The notes under the pieces: generated by a model
Told to the model about the DNA's origin: nothing
The model's input: only the letters and a program-made list of their open reading frames with translations
The model's database searches: none
Shown here: in pieces, positions 49,601 to 60,897 of the stretch
Layout of the letters: the number at the start of each line of letters is the position of its first letter
How positions within the stretch are numbered: the first letter of the stretch is position 1
Made by a program: the position numbers and the translations under genes
Assembly (NCBI GenBank): GCA_024752435.1
Contig: CP103027.1
Span: 868,001-932,000 of the forward strand
DNA: 64,000 nucleotides
Direction of reading: 5' to 3'
Source of the DNA: Allantophomopsis cytisporea
Taxonomy: Eukaryota; Ascomycota; Leotiomycetes; Phacidiales; Phacidiaceae

Positions 49601-50258
49601 TCACCACACTTGACCCCCAGCATCCATAGATATCACTAGCTTCCATTTCTCCTTACACGCTGGGAAGAAAAGATCCACCAATCCATCTCGATGCTTAAGG
49701 AGACGGAATCCAACTTGTAAGCACCATCCTTTTGATGATTTCATGATCAACATCGGGAATGGTGTGCATTTGCTACTCCCATCAACTATGGTCACTTGGT
49801 TCTGTCATCACGATCACGTAAACACTCCACTAAAATTTACATGATAAATAGACTCAAAGAGCTTGATAGAGATTCGAAGGCGTAGCCTCTAAAAGGTTTC
49901 AAGGGTAATCCTAGAATAGGTCGTAATCGTGATCTTGTACAAGACACACCATCCTCCTTCAGGTATCATGGCGTAGAACTGGCAGGCTGGCTTGTTTCCT
50001 TCACGACAAAGTCATCGCGGCTAAGCTTTTTAAACATATGATTCCTGTTCTTGTTACCACTGATAATTGAAATATGGGGCCAGCCTAGGACAAAAGGCGT
50101 CATTCTGTCGTGGATATCTATCTGTATTGGAATTCCAATCCACCACCAATACCATCCCATGTTCCAAGCCATACTCATCAGCAAAAGATCCCGATACCAG
50201 ACAGCTATGGCCTCATGATTCACAGGCTCTAAGTAGTCGTATATGCTGATTTAGTGGA
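49601..50258 (-). pseudogene. Possible decayed coding region
   Basis: On the minus strand a frame from about 50258 (after an acceptor-like ATCAG) reads YDYLEPVNHEAIAVWYRDLL and goes on for about 95 residues to TGA at 49966-49968. The same frame then stays open for about 45 more residues before TAA. Beyond that another frame (49795-49601) reads GWCLQVGFRLLKHRDGLVD and ends at TGA. The sequence is protein-like but interrupted, and I recognise no family. It could be a broken gene, a gene with introns I misread, or chance. Confidence 0.25.
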
Positions 50259-50613
50259 GTCAAAAGAGAATTGATTAAGTTTCAGAATGCAGAATCCATG
50301 CTACACGTTATCAATTATCTGGAATCAGAGTATATTATCCAGAATCAAAATTTTACAGCAGAATCCATAGCTTCGTCACAAACAAAGCAAGCTTTCCAAT
50401 ACTTAACCTGCTTTGATTGAATCCAGTTCATCTCTTGAACGGACAACGAAAATACGCTTACATAGTTCCTTTCAAAGGGTTCGCAAGAGAAACCTATAGT
50501 GTAAGAGATTTGTGCAAGCAACTGCAGAACACAGCATCATATCTTCACAGTTATTTTTCGGATATTCATAGTGATCAGTTTGATGGTTTCAAGAATGTCA
50601 TCTATCATTATGG

Positions 50614-53276
50614 TTAAGGGACTAATCCGACCTCGATCTTCTCAGCCAAAATATCCCAAACAGCCACCCCTTCACCTCCAACCCTGGCAACGCCTCTCAA
50701 TCCACTGGCTACAAACCTCACTAGACTCTCATATTTCTTGCGAATCACTCTGAGTTCTTCTCCATAGCCCACTTCAACAACCACCTTCTCCACAAAGCTA
50801 TCTTCCTCCTCCGGCTCACTATCACTGTTCCACTTTGCTTGGAGGTTTCCCGCCTCTGGATCTTTACCAGCCAGGTGCGCATTCCTCACATCAATGAGCT
50901 GGATGCACAGATCAAGGAGAGACATGATAGACTTGTGAATGGGGCCGAGTTTTCTACCAAGCAAAGCCTGATCCTCTATCTTCTTGAGACACTTGCGATG
51001 GATGGTTATCATCTCATCAACATCCTCTGCAGTACGAAGTTGACTTCGCATCTGGGATGTGCACTTCTCCAGAACTATATCGGTGACATAGTTGTGTAGT
51101 AGGTTCGTAAACCATAGAAGACGAGCCCGAGTGGAATAGTATAAAGCTCTTTCGTCGGCACTACTGTGTTCGTTGTCGACGTCTTGACTGAGCCGGGAGG
51201 AATTAAGAAAGCTTGTAGAGCGACGAATTTGCAGAAGAAAAGTAAAAACTCTCTGGTATGATGGAACAGTTGTAGGTGTGATTATTATTTGGACCGGCCA
51301 TGGAAGTCTGTATTCGACTGCAATCGACGATAAATTCTTCACGGATCGTCGGGAACGAGCTAAGTCATCATTCCTGACAGGAGAGATGGCCCGGATTCGA
51401 TCTTCATTTATGAAAGGGGTGGAAGCGTAAGTAGTTTGTGCAAGTTCTGTGAGGGAGAAGCTATCATTCCAAGAATCCTTGAGTGAGTCCAGCTTGGAGA
51501 ATATGGTTGAGGCGAGGAAGGAAGAAGATGCACCATCGCGCATAAAGTATATTGTTTCAAGGGCCTGGATAGAAGTCCAAAGACCACAGTTTTCGAACAG
51601 ACATCGCTGAAGTGTAATGGAGGTAAAATGGTGTTTACTTTGGATCCACCTGCTGAATGCAACATCGAACAAGGCAGAGAAAGGAGCCAGTTCCAAGGAA
51701 GAATCTCCACACACTGTATCGAAGTCCAATCTAGGCTCAATTGTAGTCCACGACGCCCTCAAATTTTCATATCGACCTAGGTGTTGAAGTACAATGATAC
51801 TCTTGCCTGTGTTAAAAATCCTGTTTGTCGCGGCTTGAATAAACCGAGGAGCGTGTAATACACCTTCTGGATTTTGTCGCAACTTGTATCTGCCCTCCCA
51901 GAGTAGTGCTGGAGTGATAGACTCGGCGGTCTGAGTCACGAAAAATGTCTGTTCATTTTCGGAGAGACTCCCATCTTCCATCCATTGTCGTATTGGACGT
52001 AGATATATTTGAAAGCAGTCAAAGAACAGAATTCCAAGAAACCTGTAAATCTCGTCGTTCCCCACCATCTGAGCTACACAAGTCTCGTCATATAGAAATT
52101 CGAGACATTGAAAGGAGTGAGAGTCCTGATCATCTTGAAGGCGTTGAATAATGTCAGATAACTTCAACAAACGTTGCACAGGGTTTTGCAGCTCGTCTGC
52201 TATTGCCAGAAGACTAACAACTTGATCATTTTGTGGTGCAAGGTAATCTTGTTCAAGGGTAGATAGCAATGCATCAAATGCATCTAGCCGCTTTGCGATT
52301 GCATGTTGCAAAAACCGTATGAGTGGAATTTCATTCTTCAATTGTATATAAGAACGAAGATGTGAAATACTGGTGCCCCATTCTGCAAAGGTATTAAGGT
52401 GTTGAGCAAGTATCGCCCGCGAGGCGTGCTTCAATCTGAAAACCTGTAAAGGTCGGATCACATCAAGATCCTTTGAAAACACTGAGGTTGGCAGGCCATG
52501 TAGCATGTATAGTATTTCTCGAACAGCTTGGAGCTCAGTGAGGGGCTTTGCTTGCAGGGAAGTGGTGCCAACGTCCGATCCCCAGAACCGTGCTCGTAAA
52601 AGAGTGTTGAGATTCTCATCATCAACACTCTGAAGTAGTTCCTCTGATCTCAGATACTCCTGATCATCAACACTTGATAGATCAGTGGTTTCGTTGTCGT
52701 CAGTCTTCTCAACATCATTATCCAGATATTCTCCTTCATCCGAACTCTCAGCAGTATAGTCGATATTTCTCCAAACGCTTTTATCTCGTAGCAGAGGATC
52801 TTCAGCAACCAGCTCTTTCCATGCCAATGGGGGTGGTGTAGGCTGGCGTGGTGGATATAGAAGCTCCAGACTTGCAACTGTCGATTTCTCGACTGGTTTG
52901 TCTGATAATTCGAGTAGGAGATGTAGAATTTCGGGTGTCCATTTGTTCGATCTCGGTTTCAATTCATCAAGCCTTTCTCTCAGAGCATCGGCCAGAGGAT
53001 CTTCACAATAAACTCTGAATTTCTCTTCGAGTCCCTCTAATCGATCTGCAACGTCGAATTGGTTTGTTCGGGCATAATTGCTATATCGTAAACTTCGTAG
53101 AGTAGAGTCGTGATAAACGTTAAATCGTGAAGGTTCATTCTAGTACCAGAGTAAATACTCAGTAGCATTCTAAAAAATAATAATAGTATAAAGGCCTTGC
53201 TTACCTTTGAGGACGTTCCGGTTATGATTGTTATCAATTCATCCGTCAAAGCCCCAAGCCTTGCGATATGAGCCAT
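50614..53276 (-). CDS. Gamma-tubulin complex component (Spc97/Spc98 family, probably GCP5-like)
   Basis: Exon 1 (53276-53205) and exon 2 (53139-50614) flank a 65-nt GTAAGC...ACTAG intron in phase 0 and give 865 residues. The start MAHIARLGALTDELI is followed by a helical region (RLEGLEEKFRVYCEDPL). Next comes the GCP N-terminal domain, with LQAVREILYMLHGLPTSVF and FFDCFQIYLRPIRQWMEDGS, then the C-terminal gamma-tubulin-binding domain with VEYRLPWPVQIIITP, YQRVFTFLLQIRRST and RARLLWFTNLLHNYV. The insertion pattern with YTAESSDEGEY near residue 155 points to GCP5 rather than GCP2 or GCP3. That assignment is by memory of the family. Such proteins build the gamma-tubulin ring complex that starts microtubules at spindle pole bodies. 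It is divergent from the KTR gene. Confidence 0.85.
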
Positions 53277-53628
53277 ATTGCTGGAGCCGCACAGTCGAGA
53301 CCTACAGAGGGATATACATCAATGGCCTCTTATTAGCTGATTGAAATCATTGGAATGTAAATCACTATCTAACACCACACCTTATTTGTAGACACTGTCC
53401 CTCAACACGAACTGAACATACGCACGCGATGGGGAGACGCGACTGCGACATAATTAGTGCCTATCAGAGTTTAGGCGACGGTTTGGGAGTTTGCGCCAAG
53501 AATCCGGCATCATTCCGCCAGGAGCAGAGCCACGGGAGTTTACCCGCTTGTGTACGCGGCGCATAGTCAAGACTTACTCAACGCAACGTTTCAACGCCAG
53601 CTTTGGTGTATCGAACAACAATCTCAAG
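53277..53628. promoter_or_regulatory. Bidirectional promoter region between the gamma-tubulin complex gene and the KTR gene
   Basis: A 352-base gap between divergent start codons. It contains the 13-mer GGGGAGACGCGAC at 53431-53443, which also appears between the cut9 and yju2 genes (61027-61039). ACGCG is the core bound by MBF-type cell-cycle regulators in yeasts. That this motif is functional here is inference. Confidence 0.45.
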
Positions 53629-54977
53629 ATGGCAATTGCGAGGCCTATCAGAGTGCTGGGCATGGTGACATTGGCTCTCGTAGCCTTTTTGATCTATAAC
53701 GTTCATAGCGGTCCTCCATCATTAAAGTTGGGTGGAAAGAAGGGCACGACACAGGTTGAAAGGGATCCCAATCTGGATCGTAAGTACATTGCAAATCCCC
53801 TGAGACGATGTTGAGGGCTAACAACAAATCACAGCATCCGGTGAACCAGAGGGAGTATTATGGAGAGCTACTGAGGGCTATGCGCCCAACGATCCCAATT
53901 CCCAACGCATTAATGCCACCCTCCTATCGCTGGTCCGAAACAATGAGGTTCACGGTATGGTGCAAGCAATGAGAGATCTCGAGCGAACGTGGAACTCCAA
54001 ATTCAATTACCCGTGGACTTTCTTCAATGATGAGCCTTTCAGCGAAGAATTTAAGCGATTGACACAAAAAGAGACGAAGGCAGAATGTCGTTACGGTATG
54101 GTTTTCTCAGGCTGCTCAACATTAGAACATGCTGACTATATCATAGAGATCATTCCAAAAGAGCACTGGGAAGTGCCCAGTTGGATCAACCAGGAGCTAT
54201 ACGATGAATCCGCGAAAATCCTGAAAGAGCAGAATGTCCAATACAGCAATATGGTTTCTTATCACCAAATGTGTCGATGGAACTCTGGCCTCTTTTACAA
54301 GCATCCAGCGCTCAAGGATATCCGTTATTATTGGCGAGTTGAGCCCAAGGTCCACTTCTTCTGTGATGTCGACTACGATGTTTTCCGATTCATGCACGAC
54401 CACAATAAGACCTATGGTTTCACGATCAACCTTTACGATTCTCCTGAATCTATTCCAACACTCTGGCCTGAAACCATCAAATTTTTGGCACAACATCCAG
54501 AATATATTCACTCTCATAACTCCATGGCTTGGCTGAAGGATAGTGAGAGACGACCTGATCACAATTACAAAGCCAACGGTTACTCGACTTGTCACTTCTG
54601 GACAAATTTCGAGATTGCGGATATGAATTTCTGGAGGAGTCAAGCATATGAGGATTACTTTAATCATCTAGATCGTGCTGGAGGGTTCTTCTATGAGAGA
54701 TGGGGTGACGCGCCGGTACACAGTGTTGCTTTGGGATTGTTTGAGGATTCCAGCAAAATTCATTGGTACGTTTAAAACATTCATGTTTCTTTCTTGACTC
54801 TAATGCTGATATAACTATAGGTTCCAAGATATTGGTTATCAGCACATCCCATTCTTCAATTGTCCAAATTCTCCCAAGTGCAAGGGCTGCGTGACCGGTC
54901 GCTTTACTGATGGAGAATCATGGTTACAAAAGGAGGATTGCAGACCGAACTGGTTCAAGTATCAAGGAAGAAATTAG
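53629..54977 (+). CDS. Alpha-1,2-mannosyltransferase of the KRE2/MNT1/KTR family (GT15)
   Basis: Three exons, 53629-53779, 53835-54765 and 54821-54977, with 55-nt introns, give 412 residues. It is a type II membrane protein: a short basic cytosolic tail (MAIARPIR), one anchor (VLGMVTLALVAFLIY) and a lumenal catalytic domain. GT15 signatures are clear: ATLLSLVRNNEVHGM, the WTFFNDEPFSEEFKR segment, YYWRVEPKVHFFCDVDYDVF with the acidic metal-binding motif, the cluster ATLxxLVRN near the start, and HSVALGLFEDSSKIHWFQD across the last junction. The family adds alpha-1,2-mannose to N- and O-linked glycans in the Golgi, which matters for fungal cell wall glycoproteins. A 46-residue in-frame upstream extension from 53491 is rejected because it would bury the membrane anchor. 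Confidence 0.93.
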
Positions 54978-55846
54978 AAGTCTGAATCCCGTGGAATGTG
55001 TAATTATCGATACCTGCATTGGCGGCGGCGTTTTAGGTTATGAAGACTTATGTATAGGAACTGAACTGCTTTAATGACCTTAGTTTGTCTGAAGTTTGAT
55101 ATGACCTTTCCAAAGGCTTGTTACCAGGGAGAAAGTTCCCAACTACGCAAGATGAATCCTCTCTTAAACGATTGGTGTTCGGGTGGGGATGATATAGTCA
55201 CAACATGTACCACTTTTGTTGTCTTACTCAAGATTGGAATCGTTATCGTCGTCTGCTCACACTCTATTGAGTCATCTGCACTTGTCAAACCCTACCTTCC
55301 CTGTAGCTGAGCATCTAATGGTCAAAAACAAACCATGGCACACCGCTTTGCCGCAAAGACGTGATCTCCTCCGAGCGAGTTTTGGCAAAGATATACCAAT
55401 TGCTTTGTCAAGTTCTGGATGAACAAAATGCATCGTGATCAAGATGAGCAAATGATTCAATAAAAGGTACACAATCAACCGGTTAGTCAGAAGGACTGAC
55501 AGTCACTTGTTGTTACCTGACTGGTGTACCTCGATTATAACACTTCCCAGCGTAGTACACAGTGAGGCGAAACCAGTAAAACCAAACTCGCATTCGCATA
55601 GAACGAGACCGGAGATCCTAGCTTCCCGCTACAATTGACGTTGAAGGTGGGATGTGGGGAGATTAATGGATGGAAGGGGTATAATGACCGAGGCTATTAA
55701 GCGCACCATTGCCCGCTTATGAATACACGTTACCTATGATAAACGACCTCGGTCATAATTCGACAACCTTAAAACCCAACGATATTTTCTTCGTTCTGTC
55801 GGTGGCATTTTGAATTTTCCTGTAAATTTTTTTCAATTTTATCAAG
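54978..55846. other. Intergenic, nothing recognised
   Basis: About 870 bases between two plus-strand genes: 3' flank of the KTR gene and promoter of the serine hydrolase gene. A T-rich stretch lies just before the ATG at 55847. No other gene is seen. Confidence 0.5.
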
Positions 55847-57160
55847 ATGGTTGCTTTTGAAGACAAAGTTCAAAATTCTATCGCTGCCAAGATTATCCCC
55901 GGATGCGTTGTGACAGCTACCACGAAATCGGAAGGCATCAGCTATGCGAAAGCTTTCGGGCCATTCGATATTAACAAGCCTGACGGTCGAGCTATGGAAA
56001 TTGATGATCCTATGCTGATCATGAGCTGTACCAAGTTTATGACTAGTGTTGCGGCTCTGCAGTGCGTGGAAAGGGGTGTTCTAGATCTAGATGAGGATAT
56101 TGTGAAGTTTCTACCAGAATTCAAGGATAAGGAGATCCTCGCGGGATTTGATGGCGAGGAGAAGCCTATCATGAAGAAAAGCACGAAGCCTGTCACCTTA
56201 AGGTATTGATTCTTTTGACCATGCGCAAGAATATGACTGATGGATATTAGACATCTACTTACTCATACAAGCGGGGTGGGATATGGTGTGTAAGTATGCT
56301 CTAGAACTTTTGGTAGTCTCAAGTTAATTTTTGTCAGCTTTCATCCTGAACTCCAGAAATGGAAGAACTTGCAACCAAAACAGTCTGGTGATCTACCCCA
56401 TACCATAAAGAACTATTACGACTATCCTCTACTTTTTGAACCCGGTAGTTCATGGGAGTATGGTGCCGGCTTAGACTGGGCAGGCCTGATTATTGGACGT
56501 GCTAATAACACCACTCTTGAAGCGTTCATGACTGAAAACATTTGGCAGCCATTGGGGATTGTCAACGCTACCTTTCATCCAAATCAGCATCCAGGTTATG
56601 AGGCCAGAATCCCACCTTTGACATTCCGTATTGGTGACATACACCCAAAGACCGGAAGCACCATGAATCCAGATGGAGAATTAGTCCCAAGTAAAAAGGG
56701 TATATTTTCCAGAGAGCCTGTCGATGATCTTGGTGGAGCAGGTCTCAATATTCCAGCTCCGGAATATCAAAAGCTCTTGACAAGCATTTGTAATAACGAT
56801 GGAAAGGTTCTCTCTCCTGCCTCTGTCGACCTTCTCTTCACTCCTAATTTGACACCAGAAGCTGAGGCAGCCTTTAACAAGCGACGTCGTGAAGCTCCAA
56901 GACTCAAAACCTACAATGGCGGTCTTCCAAATGACATCCCCGTCACTCATGGGCTTGGAGGAATGATTAGCGTTGAAAATCTCGAGGGAGGCAGAAAGAA
57001 AGGTTCTATGTCTTGGACTGGCTTGAGCAACACCTTTTGGTGGATTGACAGGAAAAGTGGTGTTTGTGGTACTTACTGGAGTCAGCTAATTCCACATGGA
57101 GATCCTAAAACGAGTGAGCATTTTGCTGAATTTGAGAGGATAGTTTATGCGAAGTTATAG
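55847..57160 (+). CDS. Beta-lactamase-like serine hydrolase (class C/EstB-type fold)
   Basis: Three exons, 55847-56202, 56251-56289 and 56338-57160, with two 48-nt introns, give 405 residues. The nucleophile motif SxxK is SCTK at 60-63. The second motif is the Tyr of EYGAGLDW, after LLTHTSGVGYGV, which is typical of the family. The late motif HGLGG and the segment GSMSWTGLSNTFWWID match the C-terminal half. Members act as esterases, transesterases (as LovD in statin synthesis) or amidases, not as antibiotic-resistance enzymes in fungi. No signal peptide is present, so it should be cytosolic. The middle exon of 39 nt is very small. The adjacent pseudogene is also a hydrolase, but no cluster is evident. 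Confidence 0.9.
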
Positions 57161-57577
57161 GATCAGTATGACAGTCATGATTTAGTAGAATATTTGGGGA
57201 ATTTATTTTGCTTACAATTATTGATCAGTATAGAATTACGGAAATATCTGACCAACTGTACAGCTCTATATGACCATAGAGATCTCAAGAACTGCTTTTA
57301 GATATGTTCGCCGACTTTGGAAGTATAGGCGAACGTGAGTTGGTGAATTACGAACATGAGTTTGTCGATCCTCACACATACATGAAGACTCTTAGATCTT
57401 TTTTATGCTCGGGATAATATTCTATTTTCTCATCATTAAGTTAAATGAACACGACATATAATTATCAGCAAACAAGGGGACCAGCAGACCCGTATTTAGG
57501 CAGAATATGTATTGGCTACTACAAAACAAGCTCCGTGACCAGAATTCCAGAATTTCAAGAGCTGACCTTCAGATGAC
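57161..57577. other. Intergenic gap between the serine hydrolase gene and the esterase pseudogene
   Basis: Convergent 3' flanks, AT-rich around 57180-57260 and 57410-57450. No gene is seen. Confidence 0.45.
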
Positions 57578-58451
57578 TTAGGGCTTTGGGAAGGCCTTTT
57601 GCCAGAACGAAAAGGCCTTGTCTCCAACCCCGGCTAATATAGAATCGTAATCGTGCCCGGCATCTCTAATCTCAAAAAATTCATGTTTGATGTTTAATTT
57701 CTCAAGAAGCTTGATCATTGAGCCAATACACTGCACTAATCGAGAGTCCTGGCCACCCACCAAAAATCGAAGTGAAATCCCATCCTGAAGAGTCTCAGCG
57801 TTCTCTGCAGCAAGTGTCCATGGGGCGTTCGTGTCGTAATATATCTGATCATCATTGAAGGTGTTCCATGTACGCTCCTTAAGCTCATCTGCCAAGCTGG
57901 GAAGCAGAGGAGGTGCCACAGCAGATATTGCACCAAAGATTGTGGGGTACTCGAAGCTCAAATGTAGAGTACCATAACCACCCATCGACATACCTTCAAT
58001 CCCACGTCCTTCTTGTCTGGCAATAGTTCGGTATTTGCTGTCGATATGTGGGATAAAGTCTTGAATAACAACGTTCTCGATTGGTCGTTTGCCGTTTTTC
58101 GAATTAACATACTAGCCAATTGGAAGAGCCTGCGGAAGTACAATTATAGTCTGACCCGTGTTACTATCTCGTATAGCTTGCTTATAATTCTGTACAAGTA
58201 CCCTGACGAGGGCTTCTAAATCCTCCTTGGAGCCAGTAAATGACTGGATATTGTGCTGTGGAGCCATTATAGCCGTCCGGAAGATATATCAAGTAACTAC
58301 TCTTCGTATTCTCCCCACGTGACGGTGTTTGAAAAGGATGATATGTTGTGTCGGGAAGAGGTGTAGTTATTGGATCAATCCATTGCTATGACAGTTCTTC
58401 AAGCTGTTCTCTCGTTGGAACTGGACGGAATTTTGAAATTGGATTTGTCAT
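57578..58451 (-). pseudogene. Broken alpha/beta hydrolase (esterase) gene
   Basis: The C-terminal part is intact and reads DSKYRTIARQEGRGIEGMSM, with the serine of the GMSMGGYG elbow, then MIKLLEKLNIKHEFFEIRDAGHDYD to the stop at 57578. The N-terminal part is also readable (MTNPISKFRPVP, WIDPITTPLPDTTYHPFQTP, SSYLIYLPDGYN, YPVIYWL). Three lesions separate them: TAG at 58385-58387, a net one-base frameshift between about 58185 and 58235, and TAG at 58112-58114 where family members have Trp (PIGWYV). A TGG to TAG change fits a C to T mutation on the other strand, as RIP or deamination makes. The family resembles fungal secreted or cytosolic esterases related to esterase D. Sequencing errors could mimic single lesions but hardly all three. 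Confidence 0.8.
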
Positions 58452-58550
58452 GTTTGATATGTAGAAGTCTTGGGTATACTCATTGAGCAAGATATAACAT
58501 AGTAGCAAACAAAGAAGGCACGAAGCTGCCGAAAGAAACAGGATTTGTAA

Positions 58551-58839
58551 CTAACCACCTCCTCTCAATACAGTATACATCGATGCTTCTTCATATTCGG
58601 AACACAAGTAACATCTAGTATCCGTTCGGACCCAGAACAGTTTATCGGCTTTCAGACTTTCGGGTAGTTGGGCAGTCGGGATAGAGAATTACACCATCGT
58701 CATAAACATGTATTAGTAATTGTAAGCCTTCACTTCCAGGAAATCCTATACGGCCCCAGAACGTCTCAGTCTTCTCAAGATCTGCCCTGAGTTGTCTCAT
58801 GGTATAGCCGCATAGTTCGCTTTCATGGCTAATGGATAC
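58551..58839 (-). pseudogene. Unrecognised coding relic next to the esterase pseudogene
   Basis: After an acceptor-like GTATAG the minus strand reads ISHESELCGYTMRQLRADLE, then KTETFWGRIGFPGSEGLQLL and IHVYDDGVILYPD. One base over the reading continues SLKADKLFWVRTDTRCYLCS to GGG and TAG (58551-58553). The composition is convincingly protein-like. The frame change in the middle (about 58660-58680) shows a break. No start codon and no intact frame of useful length exist. I cannot name the family. It sits between the esterase pseudogene and the 3' end of the cut9 gene, so both may be part of one decaying segment. Confidence 0.5.
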
Positions 58840-59014
58840 CTATACTCGAGCACACTATCATTTATAATCCGTTGACATCGGGGGCAGATCCCTTGTCATA
58901 TAATCATTTCTCATGTTCTCTAGCTTTGAATAATGTGGTCAACTCACCCATTTGCCATAACCCAGCACGCCTTACTCCTTATAACTATGCACCAAACCCA
59001 AGATATTCTCATAC

Positions 59015-60897
59015 TCAATCGTCAGACATCAATTCTGACATCTCCATCAAGCTGTCCCCATCTTTCAAGACATCACTCACTCGAACCTTCGCTCTCTCCT
59101 TTCCCCTCCTAACACCTCTTTTCATGATCATCAACTCCCTCTCAACCTCCTCATCACTATCCACCTCACCATGAGTCCCTTTGTCTATTGACTCCTCTAG
59201 TGCTTTATTTAGCAACTCTGTCGCAATAGCATCTTGCGGCGATACTGCCAAAGCCTCATGCAGCACCAGGACAGCATCCCAGCTCCTTCTCAGCTCCATA
59301 AGTACCAGTGCTTTTGCACAAAAGATAGATACATCCTTGCCCGCTTGTCGAAGGACTTCATCGAATTCTCCTAGCGCAAGATCCCATTCTCCAAGACGAC
59401 GATAGGCATGTGCGAGGTTTGCACGCGTAGAAACCCATGCTAAAGGATCACTGTCAATGTCGTCCGCCATCTTTAGTGCTTGCCGGAAGAATTGCACTGC
59501 CTCTTCTAGACGATCTTGATGGTAGCACACCACCCCCATCTCATTCATCAATAAGGGGTCGGACTTGCATAGAGCGTAAGCCGTTCTCAAAAACTCTTCG
59601 GCGAGGGTCATGTTGTTTAGTTGTAGATTCTGCATTCCGAGAAATAATTGTGGAAGATGAGTACCCATGAACAGTCGGGCCGCTGTTGAGTATGCTGAGA
59701 TAGCCTGGTCGTGCTCACCTTCTGCCGCAAATGTATGCGCGAATCCGATCCAAGCAGCTCCGAAATGAGAATCCATCATACTTGCTTTACTAAAATAGCG
59801 ACGTGCTTCAGCAACCTTTCCGATGGCCATGTAATAAATACCAACTGCAAGCCAGGTACAAGGTTCTTCCGGGTGATTGTCAGCTAAATCATGAGAGATG
59901 AGGAAGAGCGCATTGTTCAACTTCAGCTCTTGAAGTAGAGAGAGATGAAGTGGGTATATGCTGAAGTTGTATTTATCTTCTTGGAGAATGGTCTCGGTAA
60001 TAGCAAGTGCCTCCTTGAACCGACATTGAGTGAAGAGAAGATCTGCTCTCGCAAGCAGTAAGTCTGGATTTGAACTGAGATTATAGTGTGTGGAGAGAGT
60101 CTCGGTGGCCGTCGCAAGAGCGGCAGGGTTCTTGTACTTCGAAAGCCTCGTGGTATAGAGCATCTTCGTAAAATCCGCGGCCTCCTGTGAGCTAGATGTA
60201 TCGTCCGTGATCGAAATCGAGTCGAAATCCAAGGACTCCAAGAACTCCCATTCTTCATCGGGAGACATCAAGAAATTTTTCATCAGTTGCTCGAATGCTT
60301 CATAACACTGCACATCAATTCCTACGGCATCCTTGTAGCAATCCTTGGCCTTGTCGAATGCATTCTGCTTCGCATAACACAATCCGCGCAAATAACACAT
60401 CGCAGCTTCAAACTTCAGATTCGACGCCTCTTCTTGTGCTTTCTCGTCTTTCCGATCATGCTTTTCCAATTTGCTGGCATGCTTGCCCCTTCTTTCATGA
60501 CTTGTTCCATTGTGTAACAATTTCCTTCGACTATTGCTTGCGCTCGATACAAGGTGTTTTGGGTTGTCTTCGCCGAGTACACTGAGGGCTTCATCATATC
60601 TCGATTGTTTGATAAGACAATGGCCTGCCAAATATCGACAAGAGGGGTTTCGTGCGATCAGATCTTGTTTTGCTAGGAAGCTTTGCGCTCGTGTGTAATT
60701 TCCTGTCGAGAAGTGTACCTGGGCGAGCCAGAATGCGTCTTTGTCATTCTCTGTAAAGATGTTAGTAGTTCCATACATACCAAGAATAAGGTGCAAATAC
60801 TTGTCAAAGCCAACAGTTTATCTCCAATAAATATCGCAGAGTCGTACTGGTGCTTGTTCAAAGCATCCTGTCTCCAATCTCTCAAGAATTTTTCCAT
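59015..60897 (-). CDS. cut9: Anaphase-promoting complex subunit Cut9/Cdc16 (APC6)
   Basis: Exon 1 (60897-60801) and exon 2 (60750-59015) flank a 50-nt GTATTT...TACAG intron and give 610 residues. The start MEKFLRDWRQDALNKHQYDSAIFIGDKLLALT is followed by NDKDAFWLAQVHFSTGNYTR, typical of Cut9. The protein is a chain of tetratricopeptide repeats, for example FEAAMCYLRGLCYAKQNAFD, TWLAVGIYYMAIGKVAEARR, GAAWIGFAHTFAAEGEHDQA, LLMNEMGVVCYHQDRLEEAV and TRANLAHAYRRLGEWDLALG. A charged insert (ERRGKHASKLEKHDRKDEKA) lies near residue 130, and the tail is acidic. APC6 is a scaffold of the ubiquitin ligase that drives the metaphase to anaphase step. It is divergent from yju2. Confidence 0.93.

Larger units (their letters stand above)
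43177..50613. other. 7.4-kb gene-poor interval
   Basis: No confident gene is seen. It holds a (TTTTC)n repeat at 44332-44361, a CATGACTAC triplication near 43818-43848, small hydrophobic or polar frames (46562-46963, 47116-47337) without recognised domains, and a doubtful broken coding segment at 49601-50258. By eye the base composition is ordinary, not AT-rich, so wholesale RIP decay is not the explanation. Long regulatory DNA or non-coding transcripts are possible. Confidence 0.45.

Noticed and set aside
50417..50617. 66-codon plus-strand frame at the 3' end of the gamma-tubulin complex gene
   Set aside because: It starts at a non-ATG codon and overlaps the stop of the real gene. It reads somewhat protein-like, but nothing else supports it.
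53491..53628. Upstream in-frame extension of the KTR gene
   Set aside because: It would place 46 residues before a type II membrane anchor. The inner start gives the usual short tail.
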